A DNA stretch of 26,170 bases from the NCBI GenBank assembly GCA_035574155.1, contig DATLZD010000086.1:1-26170 (forward strand), written 5' to 3'. Under the pieces are notes generated by a model, which saw only the letters and a program-made list of their open reading frames with translations, had not been told where the DNA came from and searched no databases. The first letter of the stretch is position 1. The number at the start of each line of letters is the position of its first letter. Below are positions 1-5,628 of this stretch, one piece after another. Origin of the DNA: HRBIN24 sp035574155. GTDB lineage: Bacteria > Chloroflexota > Dehalococcoidia > SM23-28-2 > HRBIN24. Both the position numbers and the translations under genes were made by a program.

Positions 1-724
1 TCACCGGATGCACCCGCACCGCCATGCCTGCCAGGCTGAAGATGGCACAGGCGAACTCATACCAGCTGCAGCAGCCGGAGTTGACGATATGGTAGGTGCC
101 GCGCCCCCCCGCCTCCACCACTGCCCACAGTCCCCGCGCCAGGTCGAGGGTGTAGGTGGGCGAAAGGGTCTGGTCGGTCACCACCCAGACCTCCCCCTGC
201 TGGGCCCCCAACCGCAGCATCGTCTCCACGAAGTTGCCCCCCTTGACGCTGGAGCCACGCTGCCCATAGAGACCGGAGGTGCGCACGATGATGTGCTCCG
301 GCCACAGGGAGCGCAGGAAGAACTCCCCCGCCGCCTTGGAGATGCCATAGGCGTTTACGGGGCCGACGGGGTCGTGCTCCAGGTAGGGCGTCCCCTTCTC
401 GCCATCGAAGACGTAGTCGGTGCTGATGTGGACCAGCAGGGCACCCAGCTCCCGACAGACCAGGGCCAAGTCCCGAACCGCCAGGGCGTTGACGGCCAAG
501 GCACGCTCCGGCTCCTCCTCGCACCGCTCCACCTGATGGAAGGCAGCGCAGTTGACTACTATCCGCGGCCGCAGCTCCGCCAGCACGCGGGCCACCTGCT
601 CCCGCTGGCATATGTCCAGGTCGGCATGGGCGAGGGGGAAGTGGGGGACCGCCATATCGGCCAGCAGGCGGCAGAGGTCGGAGCCCAGCTGGCCCGTGGC
701 CCCCAGGACGGCCACCGGCCCCAT
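1..724 (-). CDS. rmlD: dTDP-4-dehydrorhamnose reductase-like SDR (RmlD), C-terminus beyond the window
   Basis: An extended short-chain dehydrogenase of the RmlD subfamily, which reduces dTDP-4-keto-sugars with NAD(P)H in the cytoplasm, classically the last step of dTDP-L-rhamnose synthesis. Reading from the ATG at 722-724, residues 5-15 hold the Rossmann loop GATGQLGS. The stretch STDYVFDG at about 101-108 and the catalytic pair Tyr126/Lys130 (YGISK) are typical of RmlD. About 241 residues are visible; the family is usually 280-300 long, so some 50 residues lie off the left edge. The start is four bases past the stop of the upstream epimerase gene, so the two are almost certainly co-transcribed. 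The exact sugar substrate cannot be read from the sequence; RmlD-like paralogues also act in other nucleotide-sugar pathways. Confidence 0.85.
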   Translation of the reverse strand, partial: MGPVAVLGATGQLGSDLCRLLADMAVPHFPLAHADLDICQREQVARVLAELRPRIVVNCAAFHQVERCEEEPERALAVNALAVRDLALVCRELGALLVHISTDYVFDGEKGTPYLEHDPVGPVNAYGISKAAGEFFLRSLWPEHIIVRTSGLYGQRGSSVKGGNFVETMLRLGAQQGEVWVVTDQTLSPTYTLDLARGLWAVVEAGGRGTYHIVNSGCCSWYEFACAIFSLAGMAVRVHPV

Positions 725-728
725 GCCT

Positions 729-1748
729 CTAGCGGCCCCCTTCGGCGCTGCCCAGGGCATGGACGGCGGCCCAGGGCGTGCGGCCCTCGGCCAGGAAGCG
801 CTTCATGCCCTCGATGTTGTAATAACGGGGGTCGTCGAAGTCATCGATGCCGGCCTGGCGGATGCGGGCCACCAGGGTCCGCACCGTGTCGGCCATGGTG
901 CGGCGGGGGAGGAAGCCCAGCACCTGCCTCGCCCGCATGGTGGAGACGCGGTAGCTGCGCACGTCGGGCCGATGCTCCACCCGGACCTCCACCGGCACGT
1001 CCAGCTCGCGCAGGGCAGCGGCCACCTCGTCGGCCAGCTCCGGCAGTCGGTAGTTCGCGGCCGCCACGTTGAAGATGCCCCTCACGTCCGACGGCGCCTC
1101 CAGGGCCAGCAGGTAGGCACGGGCGGCGTCCTCTACGTCCAGGAGGGGTCGCCAGATGTCCGGGTTGAAGACCACTATGCGCCCCTGACTGAGGGCCGTT
1201 TTGACCATGGTGTTGACCACCAGGTCGAAGCGCAGCCTTGGGCTCCAACCGACGATGGTCCCGAAGCGCAGGACGATGGGGCGGAAGCCGTCGTCCTCCA
1301 GGCAGAGGAGGCTCCGCTCGGCCATGAGCTTGGATATGGCGTAGGGGAAGGTGGGCCGTGTATCGTCCGCCTCGTCGGCCTCCCCGTCGGGCCGGAAGCC
1401 GTAGACGGAGCAGGTGGAGGAGAAGACGAAGCGGCCGATGCCTGCCTCACGGGCGGCCTGGGCCACCACGGCGGTGGCAGCGGCGTTGAGGACGTAGTTG
1501 AGGGTGGGGCTGAAGGCGGCCATGGGGTCGTTGGACAGGCCCGCCAGATGGACCACGGCGTCCACGCCCTCCAGCCACTCGCGGCGGAAGTCCAGGACGT
1601 CGGCCACCACCAGCTCGGCCCGCGGGTCCACGTGCTCCAGTCCGAACATGCCCCAGTCCACCACCCGCACCTGGTGGCCCTGGTCCAGGAGCATGGGCAC
1701 CAGCACCGACCCCACGTAGCCGGCACCGCCGGTGACCAGGACTCGCAC
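729..1748 (-). CDS. NAD-dependent nucleotide-sugar epimerase/dehydratase (extended SDR)
   Basis: A 339-residue extended SDR enzyme. The N-terminus has the NAD-binding motif GGAGYVGS at residues 7-14 and an acidic residue after beta-2 (Asp31), which favours NAD. The active site has Ser110/Ser111 and Tyr136-x3-Lys140 (YAISK). Length and motifs match UDP-glucose 4-epimerase/GDP-mannose-dehydratase relatives, but the substrate is not determinable. The start is GTG at 1748, preceded by a good Shine-Dalgarno (GGGAGGTGA, about 1754-1762 on the minus strand). It is the first gene of a two-gene operon with the RmlD-like reductase, which suggests synthesis of a modified deoxysugar for surface glycan. 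A sigma70-type promoter lies about 80 bp upstream. Confidence 0.85.
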   Translation of the reverse strand: MRVLVTGGAGYVGSVLVPMLLDQGHQVRVVDWGMFGLEHVDPRAELVVADVLDFRREWLEGVDAVVHLAGLSNDPMAAFSPTLNYVLNAAATAVVAQAAREAGIGRFVFSSTCSVYGFRPDGEADEADDTRPTFPYAISKLMAERSLLCLEDDGFRPIVLRFGTIVGWSPRLRFDLVVNTMVKTALSQGRIVVFNPDIWRPLLDVEDAARAYLLALEAPSDVRGIFNVAAANYRLPELADEVAAALRELDVPVEVRVEHRPDVRSYRVSTMRARQVLGFLPRRTMADTVRTLVARIRQAGIDDFDDPRYYNIEGMKRFLAEGRTPWAAVHALGSAEGGR

Positions 1749-1829
1749 TTGTCACCTCCCGAAGAGGGCACCCGCCAGGGTGCGCTGTCGGGTCTCCGTC
1801 AGGACGAAGGGGCCTTCCGGCCTCTGCCC

Positions 1830-1858
1830 ATCTTAGGCGGCGGCCGAGGGTGGGTCAA
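1830..1858 (-). promoter_or_regulatory. Predicted sigma70-type promoter of the epimerase-rmlD operon
   Basis: On the minus strand TTGACC (1853-1858) is followed after exactly 17 bases by TAAGAT (1830-1835). Both hexamers are close to consensus and stand out in G+C-rich DNA. The predicted transcript starts near 1823, giving a leader of about 75 nt. That leader contains a small hairpin, GCACCC/GGGTGC at 1768-1783 with a 4-nt loop, shortly before the ribosome-binding site. Confidence 0.65.
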
Positions 1859-1919
1859 CTTGGAGGGGAACCGTACGTGCCGCATTTACACACGAACGCC
1901 TGCGACGCACGCACCGCGG

Positions 1920-2606
1920 CTAGATGCTCATGGTGGTCAGCGCGGAGTCGTCCAGGTTATATGAGACTGACGTGACCCGCAGTCGCAGCCACGGTTGCCG
2001 CTCGTCGAGCCACCTCAATGCTGCCTTACAGGGAACCTTAACGCCTCTGAATTCGCCCCACTCTTGGAGATCCACCTGCCATGAAGTTTTGGTCACATCG
2101 GAAGGTCGCTTGTATCGCAGAGCCTCCACCCTGGCTGGCAGCCACGTCTCCGGATCAAAGACGAAAGTGATGGCGTCTTGTCCCTCAGGGGATGGGACTA
2201 TCAACTGGGCCCGGCATTCGTCCAGCTCTTGCCATCGGATCCGTGGGTCGTCTGCAAGGGCAGAGGGCACCCAGACGGACTCCGCCCACAGGGCCACGTT
2301 AGCAGCCTGGTCTATTCGGGGGGAGTGGCTTACGGAGCTGAAGGGCAGCTTCATGTGCGCATGGCCATCGCGGTACAGTTCGTCAGCTCGTAGCACGGTA
2401 CGCTCCCACCACACCACCTCTATCCGGTGACGGTAGCCCTGGCCAGCGAAAAGCGCAAACTGGAAACGGACGGGTAACCATACCCATCCCAAACGTATCT
2501 GGCCGGTGCCCACGATTACCGCCGATGACAGCCGTGGGGCGGGATCGGGTATGGCGGCACGCAGATAGCGGACAACGGATTCAGGGAGGTGGACTGGCAC
2601 CGTCAC
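1920..2606 (-). CDS. DUF6544-like protein, probably missing its N-terminal membrane anchor in this frame
   Basis: A 228-residue protein of unknown function. The pattern LPESVVRYLRAAIP near the N-terminus, then a tryptophan-rich beta section, a conserved-looking ESVWVPSAL stretch in the middle and a 'FDPETWLPARVEALRY' section, resembles the DUF6544/DUF6920 group as I recall it; I could not check this. Those proteins normally begin with one or two membrane helices, absent here. The reading frame opens at GTG 2606 directly after an in-frame TGA (about 2616-2618), while an overlapping frame upstream (2581-2754) supplies a membrane helix. The gene has visibly lower G+C and much freer third-codon bases than its neighbours, suggesting transfer or relaxed selection. 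GTG at 2600 has better Shine-Dalgarno spacing. Function unknown. Confidence 0.6.
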   Translation of the reverse strand: MTVPVHLPESVVRYLRAAIPDPAPRLSSAVIVGTGQIRLGWVWLPVRFQFALFAGQGYRHRIEVVWWERTVLRADELYRDGHAHMKLPFSSVSHSPRIDQAANVALWAESVWVPSALADDPRIRWQELDECRAQLIVPSPEGQDAITFVFDPETWLPARVEALRYKRPSDVTKTSWQVDLQEWGEFRGVKVPCKAALRWLDERQPWLRLRVTSVSYNLDDSALTTMSI

Positions 2607-2754
2607 GTCCCTGTATCACGAGTCGGGCCTTCCGTGGGAGGAAAAGCCTTGAATCCCGTCGAAGCCCCAGCCACCCCAGTCCTGATACCACAGCAGCGAC
2701 GGTGCTCAGGGCCAAGGCTATCTTGCCAGCTCGCTTCGTCATAAGCCGTGACAT
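2581..2754 (-). CDS. Short ORF with one membrane helix; probable displaced N-terminus of the DUF6544-like gene
   Basis: From ATG 2752-2754 this reads 57 codons. Residues about 5-30 form a single membrane segment (KIALALSTVAAVVSGLGWLG) followed by basic residues, as in a signal anchor. It ends at TGA 2581-2583, overlapping the start of the DUF6544-like ORF in a different frame by about 26 bases. In DUF6544-type proteins an N-terminal helix precedes the 'LPxxVRRYL' motif by a few dozen residues, which is the geometry obtained if a one-base indel near 2590-2610 joined the frames. It is therefore either the broken 5' end of that gene, a sequencing error, or a separate small membrane protein translationally coupled to the next ORF. 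Confidence 0.4.
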   Translation of the reverse strand: MSRLMTKRAGKIALALSTVAAVVSGLGWLGLRRDSRLFLPRKARLVIQGRDGASPPP

Positions 2755-2785
2755 CTCTACTGCTTGACTGTCCTGCCCATGCACC

Positions 2786-2832
2786 CTCATCTTACACCGC
2801 TCTCTCGTGCGAGGTGTAAGCACAAGGATGAG
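2786..2832. repeat. Inverted repeat in the divergent gap (operator or stem-loop)
   Basis: CTTACACC (2791-2798) and GGTGTAAG (2813-2820) are perfect 8-bp arms around a 14-base loop. Outer arms CTCATC (2786-2791) and GATGAG (2827-2832) match as well, with unequal spacing. It lies between the minus-strand DUF6544-like region and the plus-strand GlnR-like gene. On the minus strand the inner arm contains TAAGAT, a possible -10 element. An operator for the divergent genes is possible but no binding protein can be named. Confidence 0.4.
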
Positions 2833-2919
2833 GGACTGGCCCACTGGGGACTTCAAAGCGGATCTGGGAGCCCGGAATCGCGTTCAGGGCCGCACCTGGC
2901 CCTACGGTTGGCCTGGGGG

Positions 2920-2948
2920 TATACTGGTCTGCACCCTGGGGGGTGCAG
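2920..2948 (+). promoter_or_regulatory. Possible -10 element and hairpin that covers the Shine-Dalgarno of the GlnR-like gene
   Basis: TATACT at 2920-2925 is a good -10 candidate, without a clear -35 hexamer. Immediately after it, CTGCACCC (2929-2936) and GGGTGCAG (2941-2948) form a perfect 8-bp hairpin with loop TGGG. The right arm and loop contain the G-rich ribosome-binding site of the GTG start at 2951. Transcripts starting near 2932 would carry only part of the left arm; transcripts from further upstream would fold the hairpin and hide the ribosome-binding site. Confidence 0.45.
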
Positions 2949-2950
2949 CC

Positions 2951-3637
2951 GTGGCCTCTCCCTTTCACGTCCTCATCCTCTCCCGCGACCTGGGGCCCAT
3001 GCAGGCCCTGGCCGAGGCCCTGCGGGAGGAGGGCTTCGCCGTCAGCGCCGCCGCGCCCGATTCGCCCGCCCTCGAGGAGGCGCTGGCCACACCGCCCGAT
3101 GTGGTGGTGCTGGACCTGCCCGGCCTGGGCGAGGGCTTCGACCTGCGGACCTTCCTCTCGGGGCACCCCGGGCGGGGCGAGACGGCCTTTCTGGCCCTGG
3201 TCTCGTCGGAGCAGCTGGCCTCCCTGGACCCCACCCTGGGGCTGGACGATTTCGCCCTCCGCAGCGCCACCGCCGCCGAGGTGGCCGCCCGCGTCCGCCA
3301 GGCCCTGTGGCGCAAGGCGCGGGTGGACGCCCGCCACCTGCTGCGCCAGGGCGACCTGGTCATAGACTTGGCCAGCTACCGCGTCTTCGTGGGCGGCCGC
3401 CCCGTGCACCTCACCTACAAGGAATACGAGCTGCTGCGCTTCCTCGCCTCCAACCCGGGCCGCGTCTTCAGCCGCGAGGAGCTGCTGAACAAGGTGTGGG
3501 GCTACGAGTTCTACGGCGGCACCCGCACCGTCGACGTGCACGTGCGCCGCCTGCGGGCCAAGCTGGAGACGGGACACCACACCTATATCGAGACGGTGCG
3601 CAACGTGGGCTACCGCTTCCGCCCGCCGGGTGGGTAG
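2951..3637 (+). CDS. glnR: GlnR-like atypical OmpR-family response regulator (nitrogen regulator candidate)
   Basis: A 228-residue two-domain regulator. Residues about 1-120 form a receiver that lacks the usual N-terminal Asp/Glu pair and has Arg where the conserved Lys should be (GLDDFALRS), although Asp55 (VVVLDLP) remains at the phosphoacceptor position. Residues about 130-225 are a textbook winged-helix DNA-binding domain with LTYKEYELLRFLASNPGRVF, WGYEFYGGTRTVDVHVRRLR and TVRNVGYRF. From memory both halves closely resemble actinobacterial GlnR, an orphan regulator of amt-glnK and glnA that acts without classical phosphorylation. No kinase gene is adjacent, and amt, PII and two glnA genes follow on the same strand. 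GTG 2951 was chosen because of the G-rich ribosome-binding site and because the receiver's first beta strand starts there; the longer upstream ORF adds unstructured sequence. The specific GlnR role is inferred. Confidence 0.75.
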   Translation: MASPFHVLILSRDLGPMQALAEALREEGFAVSAAAPDSPALEEALATPPDVVVLDLPGLGEGFDLRTFLSGHPGRGETAFLALVSSEQLASLDPTLGLDDFALRSATAAEVAARVRQALWRKARVDARHLLRQGDLVIDLASYRVFVGGRPVHLTYKEYELLRFLASNPGRVFSREELLNKVWGYEFYGGTRTVDVHVRRLRAKLETGHHTYIETVRNVGYRFRPPGG

Positions 3638-3640
3638 TCG

Positions 3641-3678
3641 GTAACGAAGCTGTAACAGGGCCGTAATGGCGCCGTAAC
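3641..3678 (+). promoter_or_regulatory. Four direct GTAAC/T boxes in 11-bp phase upstream of amt (predicted GlnR-like operator)
   Basis: GTAAC (3641-3645), GTAAC (3652-3656), GTAAT (3663-3667) and GTAAC (3674-3678) are each separated by exactly six bases, an 11-bp period. OmpR-family proteins bind tandem direct repeats of this spacing, and the known actinobacterial GlnR box is a gTnAC-N6-GaAAc series. A possible -10 (TTTACT, 3701-3706) would put the array at about -72 to -35, a usual activator position. A fifth GTAAC at 3721-3725 lies just before the amt ribosome-binding site, out of phase. Confidence 0.75.
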
Positions 3679-3740
3679 CCGCCAAGGGCCGCCCCTGCCC
3701 TTTACTGGGTCGTGAACACCGTAACAGGGAGGGGTGAGCC

Positions 3741-5138
3741 ATGCCGCAAGTCGATACGGGTGACACCGCCTGGCTCTTGGTGTCGGCGGCCCTGGTGCTG
3801 CTGATGACCCCTGGCCTGGCCTTCTTCTACGGGGGCCTGGTGCGCAGCAAGAACGTCCTCTCCACCATCATGCACAGCTTCATCATCATGGGCGTCGCCA
3901 GCCTGGTCTGGGTGCTGTGGGGCTACTCGTTGGCCTTCGGCCCCGACAAGGGCGGCTTCATCGGCGACCTGTCCTGGTTCGGCATGAGGCTGGTGGGGGG
4001 CGAGCCCAACGCTGACTACGCCGCCACGGTGCCCCACCAGGCCTACATGCTCTTCCAGATGATGTTCGCCATCATAACGCCGGCCCTGATAACGGGGGCC
4101 TTCGCCGAGCGGGCCAAGTTCAGCACCTTCCTGGTCTTCACCGTCGTGTGGATGACGGTGGTCTACGCCCCCGTGGCCCACTGGGTGTGGGGCAAGGAGG
4201 GGTGGTTGGGCACCCTGGGCGGCCTGGGGGCCTATGACTTCGCCGGGGGGACTGTCGTCCACATCAACTCGGGCATCGCCGCCCTGGCGGCGGCCCTCCT
4301 GTTCGGGCGTCGCCTGGGCTATGGCAAAGAGCCCATGGAGCCCCACAACATCCCCTTCGTGGTGCTGGGGGCCGGCTTGCTGTGGTTCGGCTGGTTCGGC
4401 TTCAACGCCGGCAGCGCCCTGGCAGCGGGCGGTGCCGCCAGCAACGCCTTCCTGCAGACCAACACCGCGGCCGCCGCCGGGGCCGTGGCCTGGATGCTGG
4501 CCAGCTGGGCCGTGTTGGGCAAGCCCAGCGTGGTGGGGGCGGCCTCCGGCGCCGTGGCCGGCCTGGTAGCCATCACCCCGGCCGCGGGCTTCGTGGGTGC
4601 CTGGCCCAACACCGACGGCTACCTCAACATCTTCCCGGCCATCATCATCGGCGCCGTGGCTGGCGTCCTCTGCTTCGGCGCCACCCGCCTGCGCTCGCGC
4701 CTGGGCTTCGACGACGCCCTGGACGTATGGGCGGTGCACGGCATGGGCGGCACCTGGGGGGCCATCGCCACCGGCATCTTCGCCACCTCGGCCGTCACCG
4801 CCGTGGCCGGCTTTCGGGGAGGCATCGGCGGCGTCATTGACGGGCGGCCGGAGCAGCTCCTGGCCCAGCTGGCCGGCGTGGGCGCCACCTGGGGCTACTC
4901 CTTCACCGTCACCTTCCTCGTCCTCAAGGGCCTGGACCTGCTGATGGGCCTGCGGGTGAAGGAGGAAGAGGAGCTGGTGGGGGTGGACGTGAGCCAGCAC
5001 GGCGAGCGGGCCTACGTGCTGGAGGAGGTGGGGGTGGCGGCGGCTGCCTATGCGCCCCGTCCGGCGCCGGCCCCGCAGCCGGCCCCCCAGCCCTATCCGG
5101 CCCAAGGGGAGTCCCAAGCCGCCTCCACCAGTCCATAA
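3741..5138 (+). CDS. amt: Ammonium transporter (Amt/AmtB family)
   Basis: A 465-residue inner-membrane channel of the Amt/Rh family that imports ammonium. The sequence shows about eleven hydrophobic segments. The N-terminal motif FFYGGLVRSKNVLS, DFAGGTVVHINSG with pore His174, and DVWAVHGMGGTWG with His333 correspond to the twin histidines of E. coli AmtB (His168/His318). The cytoplasmic tail after GLRVKEEEELVGVDVSQHGERAY is the usual PII-interacting C-terminus. It is followed by an unusual extension of about 30 residues rich in Ala, Pro and Gln. The ribosome-binding site GGGAGGGG lies 7-9 bases before the ATG. The gene follows the GTAAC box array and overlaps or abuts the PII gene, the classical amt-glnK pairing. 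Expression under nitrogen limitation is inferred from the boxes. Confidence 0.95.
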   Translation: MPQVDTGDTAWLLVSAALVLLMTPGLAFFYGGLVRSKNVLSTIMHSFIIMGVASLVWVLWGYSLAFGPDKGGFIGDLSWFGMRLVGGEPNADYAATVPHQAYMLFQMMFAIITPALITGAFAERAKFSTFLVFTVVWMTVVYAPVAHWVWGKEGWLGTLGGLGAYDFAGGTVVHINSGIAALAAALLFGRRLGYGKEPMEPHNIPFVVLGAGLLWFGWFGFNAGSALAAGGAASNAFLQTNTAAAAGAVAWMLASWAVLGKPSVVGAASGAVAGLVAITPAAGFVGAWPNTDGYLNIFPAIIIGAVAGVLCFGATRLRSRLGFDDALDVWAVHGMGGTWGAIATGIFATSAVTAVAGFRGGIGGVIDGRPEQLLAQLAGVGATWGYSFTVTFLVLKGLDLLMGLRVKEEEELVGVDVSQHGERAYVLEEVGVAAAAYAPRPAPAPQPAPQPYPAQGESQAASTSP

Positions 5139-5173
5139 TGGGGGTGACCAGCATGTCGAGAGGAGGAACGCCC

Positions 5174-5515
5174 ATGCAGAAGGTGGAGGCCATCATCCGC
5201 CCCGAGAAGCTCAACGACGTCAAGAACGCCCTGGCGGCAGCGGGGTTCGTGGGCCTGAACGTGGTCAACGTCACCGGCCGTGGCGTCCAGAAGGGGGTGG
5301 TCCACATCGGCCGCGGCGGCGAGACCTACGAGGTGGACATGCTCCCCAAGGTCAAGCTGGAGGTGGTGGTGCGGGATGAGGACGCCGAGAGGGTCGTCCA
5401 GCTCATCGCCCAGGCGGCCCGCACCGGCAACATCGGCGACGGCAAGATCTTCCTCATCCCCGTGGCCGACGCCCTGCGGGTCCGCACCGGCGAGCGGGGA
5501 GAGGCGGCCCTGTGA
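5174..5515 (+). CDS. glnK: Nitrogen regulatory protein PII (GlnB/GlnK)
   Basis: A 113-residue PII signal protein; trimers sense ATP/ADP and 2-oxoglutarate and block Amt when nitrogen is sufficient. The start MQKVEAIIRPEKL, the T-loop region 37-55, LPKVKLEVVV (57-66) and TGNIGDGKIFLIPVADALRVRTGE (84-107) are family signatures. ATG 5174 has a strong Shine-Dalgarno (GAGGAGG, about 5159-5165) and matches the usual N-terminus; an earlier ATG at 5138 overlaps the amt stop but would add 12 atypical residues. In the T-loop the usual Tyr46 is Gly and there is one extra residue, giving Thr51-Tyr52 where E. coli has Tyr51, so covalent modification at this site is uncertain. Linkage to amt favours a GlnK role. 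Confidence 0.93.
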   Translation: MQKVEAIIRPEKLNDVKNALAAAGFVGLNVVNVTGRGVQKGVVHIGRGGETYEVDMLPKVKLEVVVRDEDAERVVQLIAQAARTGNIGDGKIFLIPVADALRVRTGERGEAAL

Positions 5516-5529
5516 CGGGGGTCACAAAA

Positions 5530-5545
5530 GTAACATGAAGTTAAC
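5530..5545 (+). promoter_or_regulatory. Two-half-site GlnR-like box upstream of glnA
   Basis: GTAAC (5530-5534) and TTAAC (5541-5545) are separated by six bases, the same 11-bp step as the array before amt. GTCAC lies nearby at 5521-5525 but out of phase. With the -10 candidate TAGAAT at 5579-5584 the start would be near 5591, placing this box at about -61 to -46. This is a good position for an OmpR-type activator. The match is weaker than the amt array. Confidence 0.55.
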
Positions 5546-5546
5546 A

Positions 5547-5575
5547 CCCGACCAGGCCCCTGGGGCCTGGTCGGG
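5547..5575. repeat. 29-bp perfect palindrome in the glnA promoter region
   Basis: Two 14-bp arms (5547-5560 and 5562-5575) are exact reverse complements around a single T at 5561. The palindrome sits between the GTAAC/TTAAC box and the TAGAAT element (5579-5584), so it would cover the -35 region of glnA. It could be an operator for a dimeric repressor or, as RNA, a strong hairpin at the end of the amt-PII transcript. No T-run follows, so a classic intrinsic terminator is less likely. Confidence 0.6.
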
Positions 5576-5628
5576 GCCTAGAATGGGGGTTGAGGCCCCC
5601 GCGACAGCAAAGCAGGAGGTAGAGCGCC

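Noticed and set aside
2807..2950. Extended N-terminus of the GlnR-like protein (start at 2807)
   Set aside because: The added 48 residues show no domain, overlap the inverted repeat and the TATACT/hairpin region, and lack a ribosome-binding site. GTG 2951 fits the receiver fold.
3638..3740. Sigma54 promoter with NtrC control for amt or glnA
   Set aside because: No TGGCAC-N5-TTGCA-type element is seen upstream of either gene; the phased GTAAC boxes explain the region better.
3702..5117. Long minus-strand ORF opposite amt, and similarly long antisense ORFs opposite glnA (5578-7071), nuoM (11499-12893), nuoL (13738-15123), nuoD/nuoC (17695-19875), valS (21667-24189) and the acyl-CoA dehydrogenases (23853-26084)
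   Set aside because: They are rich in His, Gly, Ala, Gln and Arg without family motifs and lie opposite well-recognised genes. High G+C makes stop codons rare on the complementary frames.
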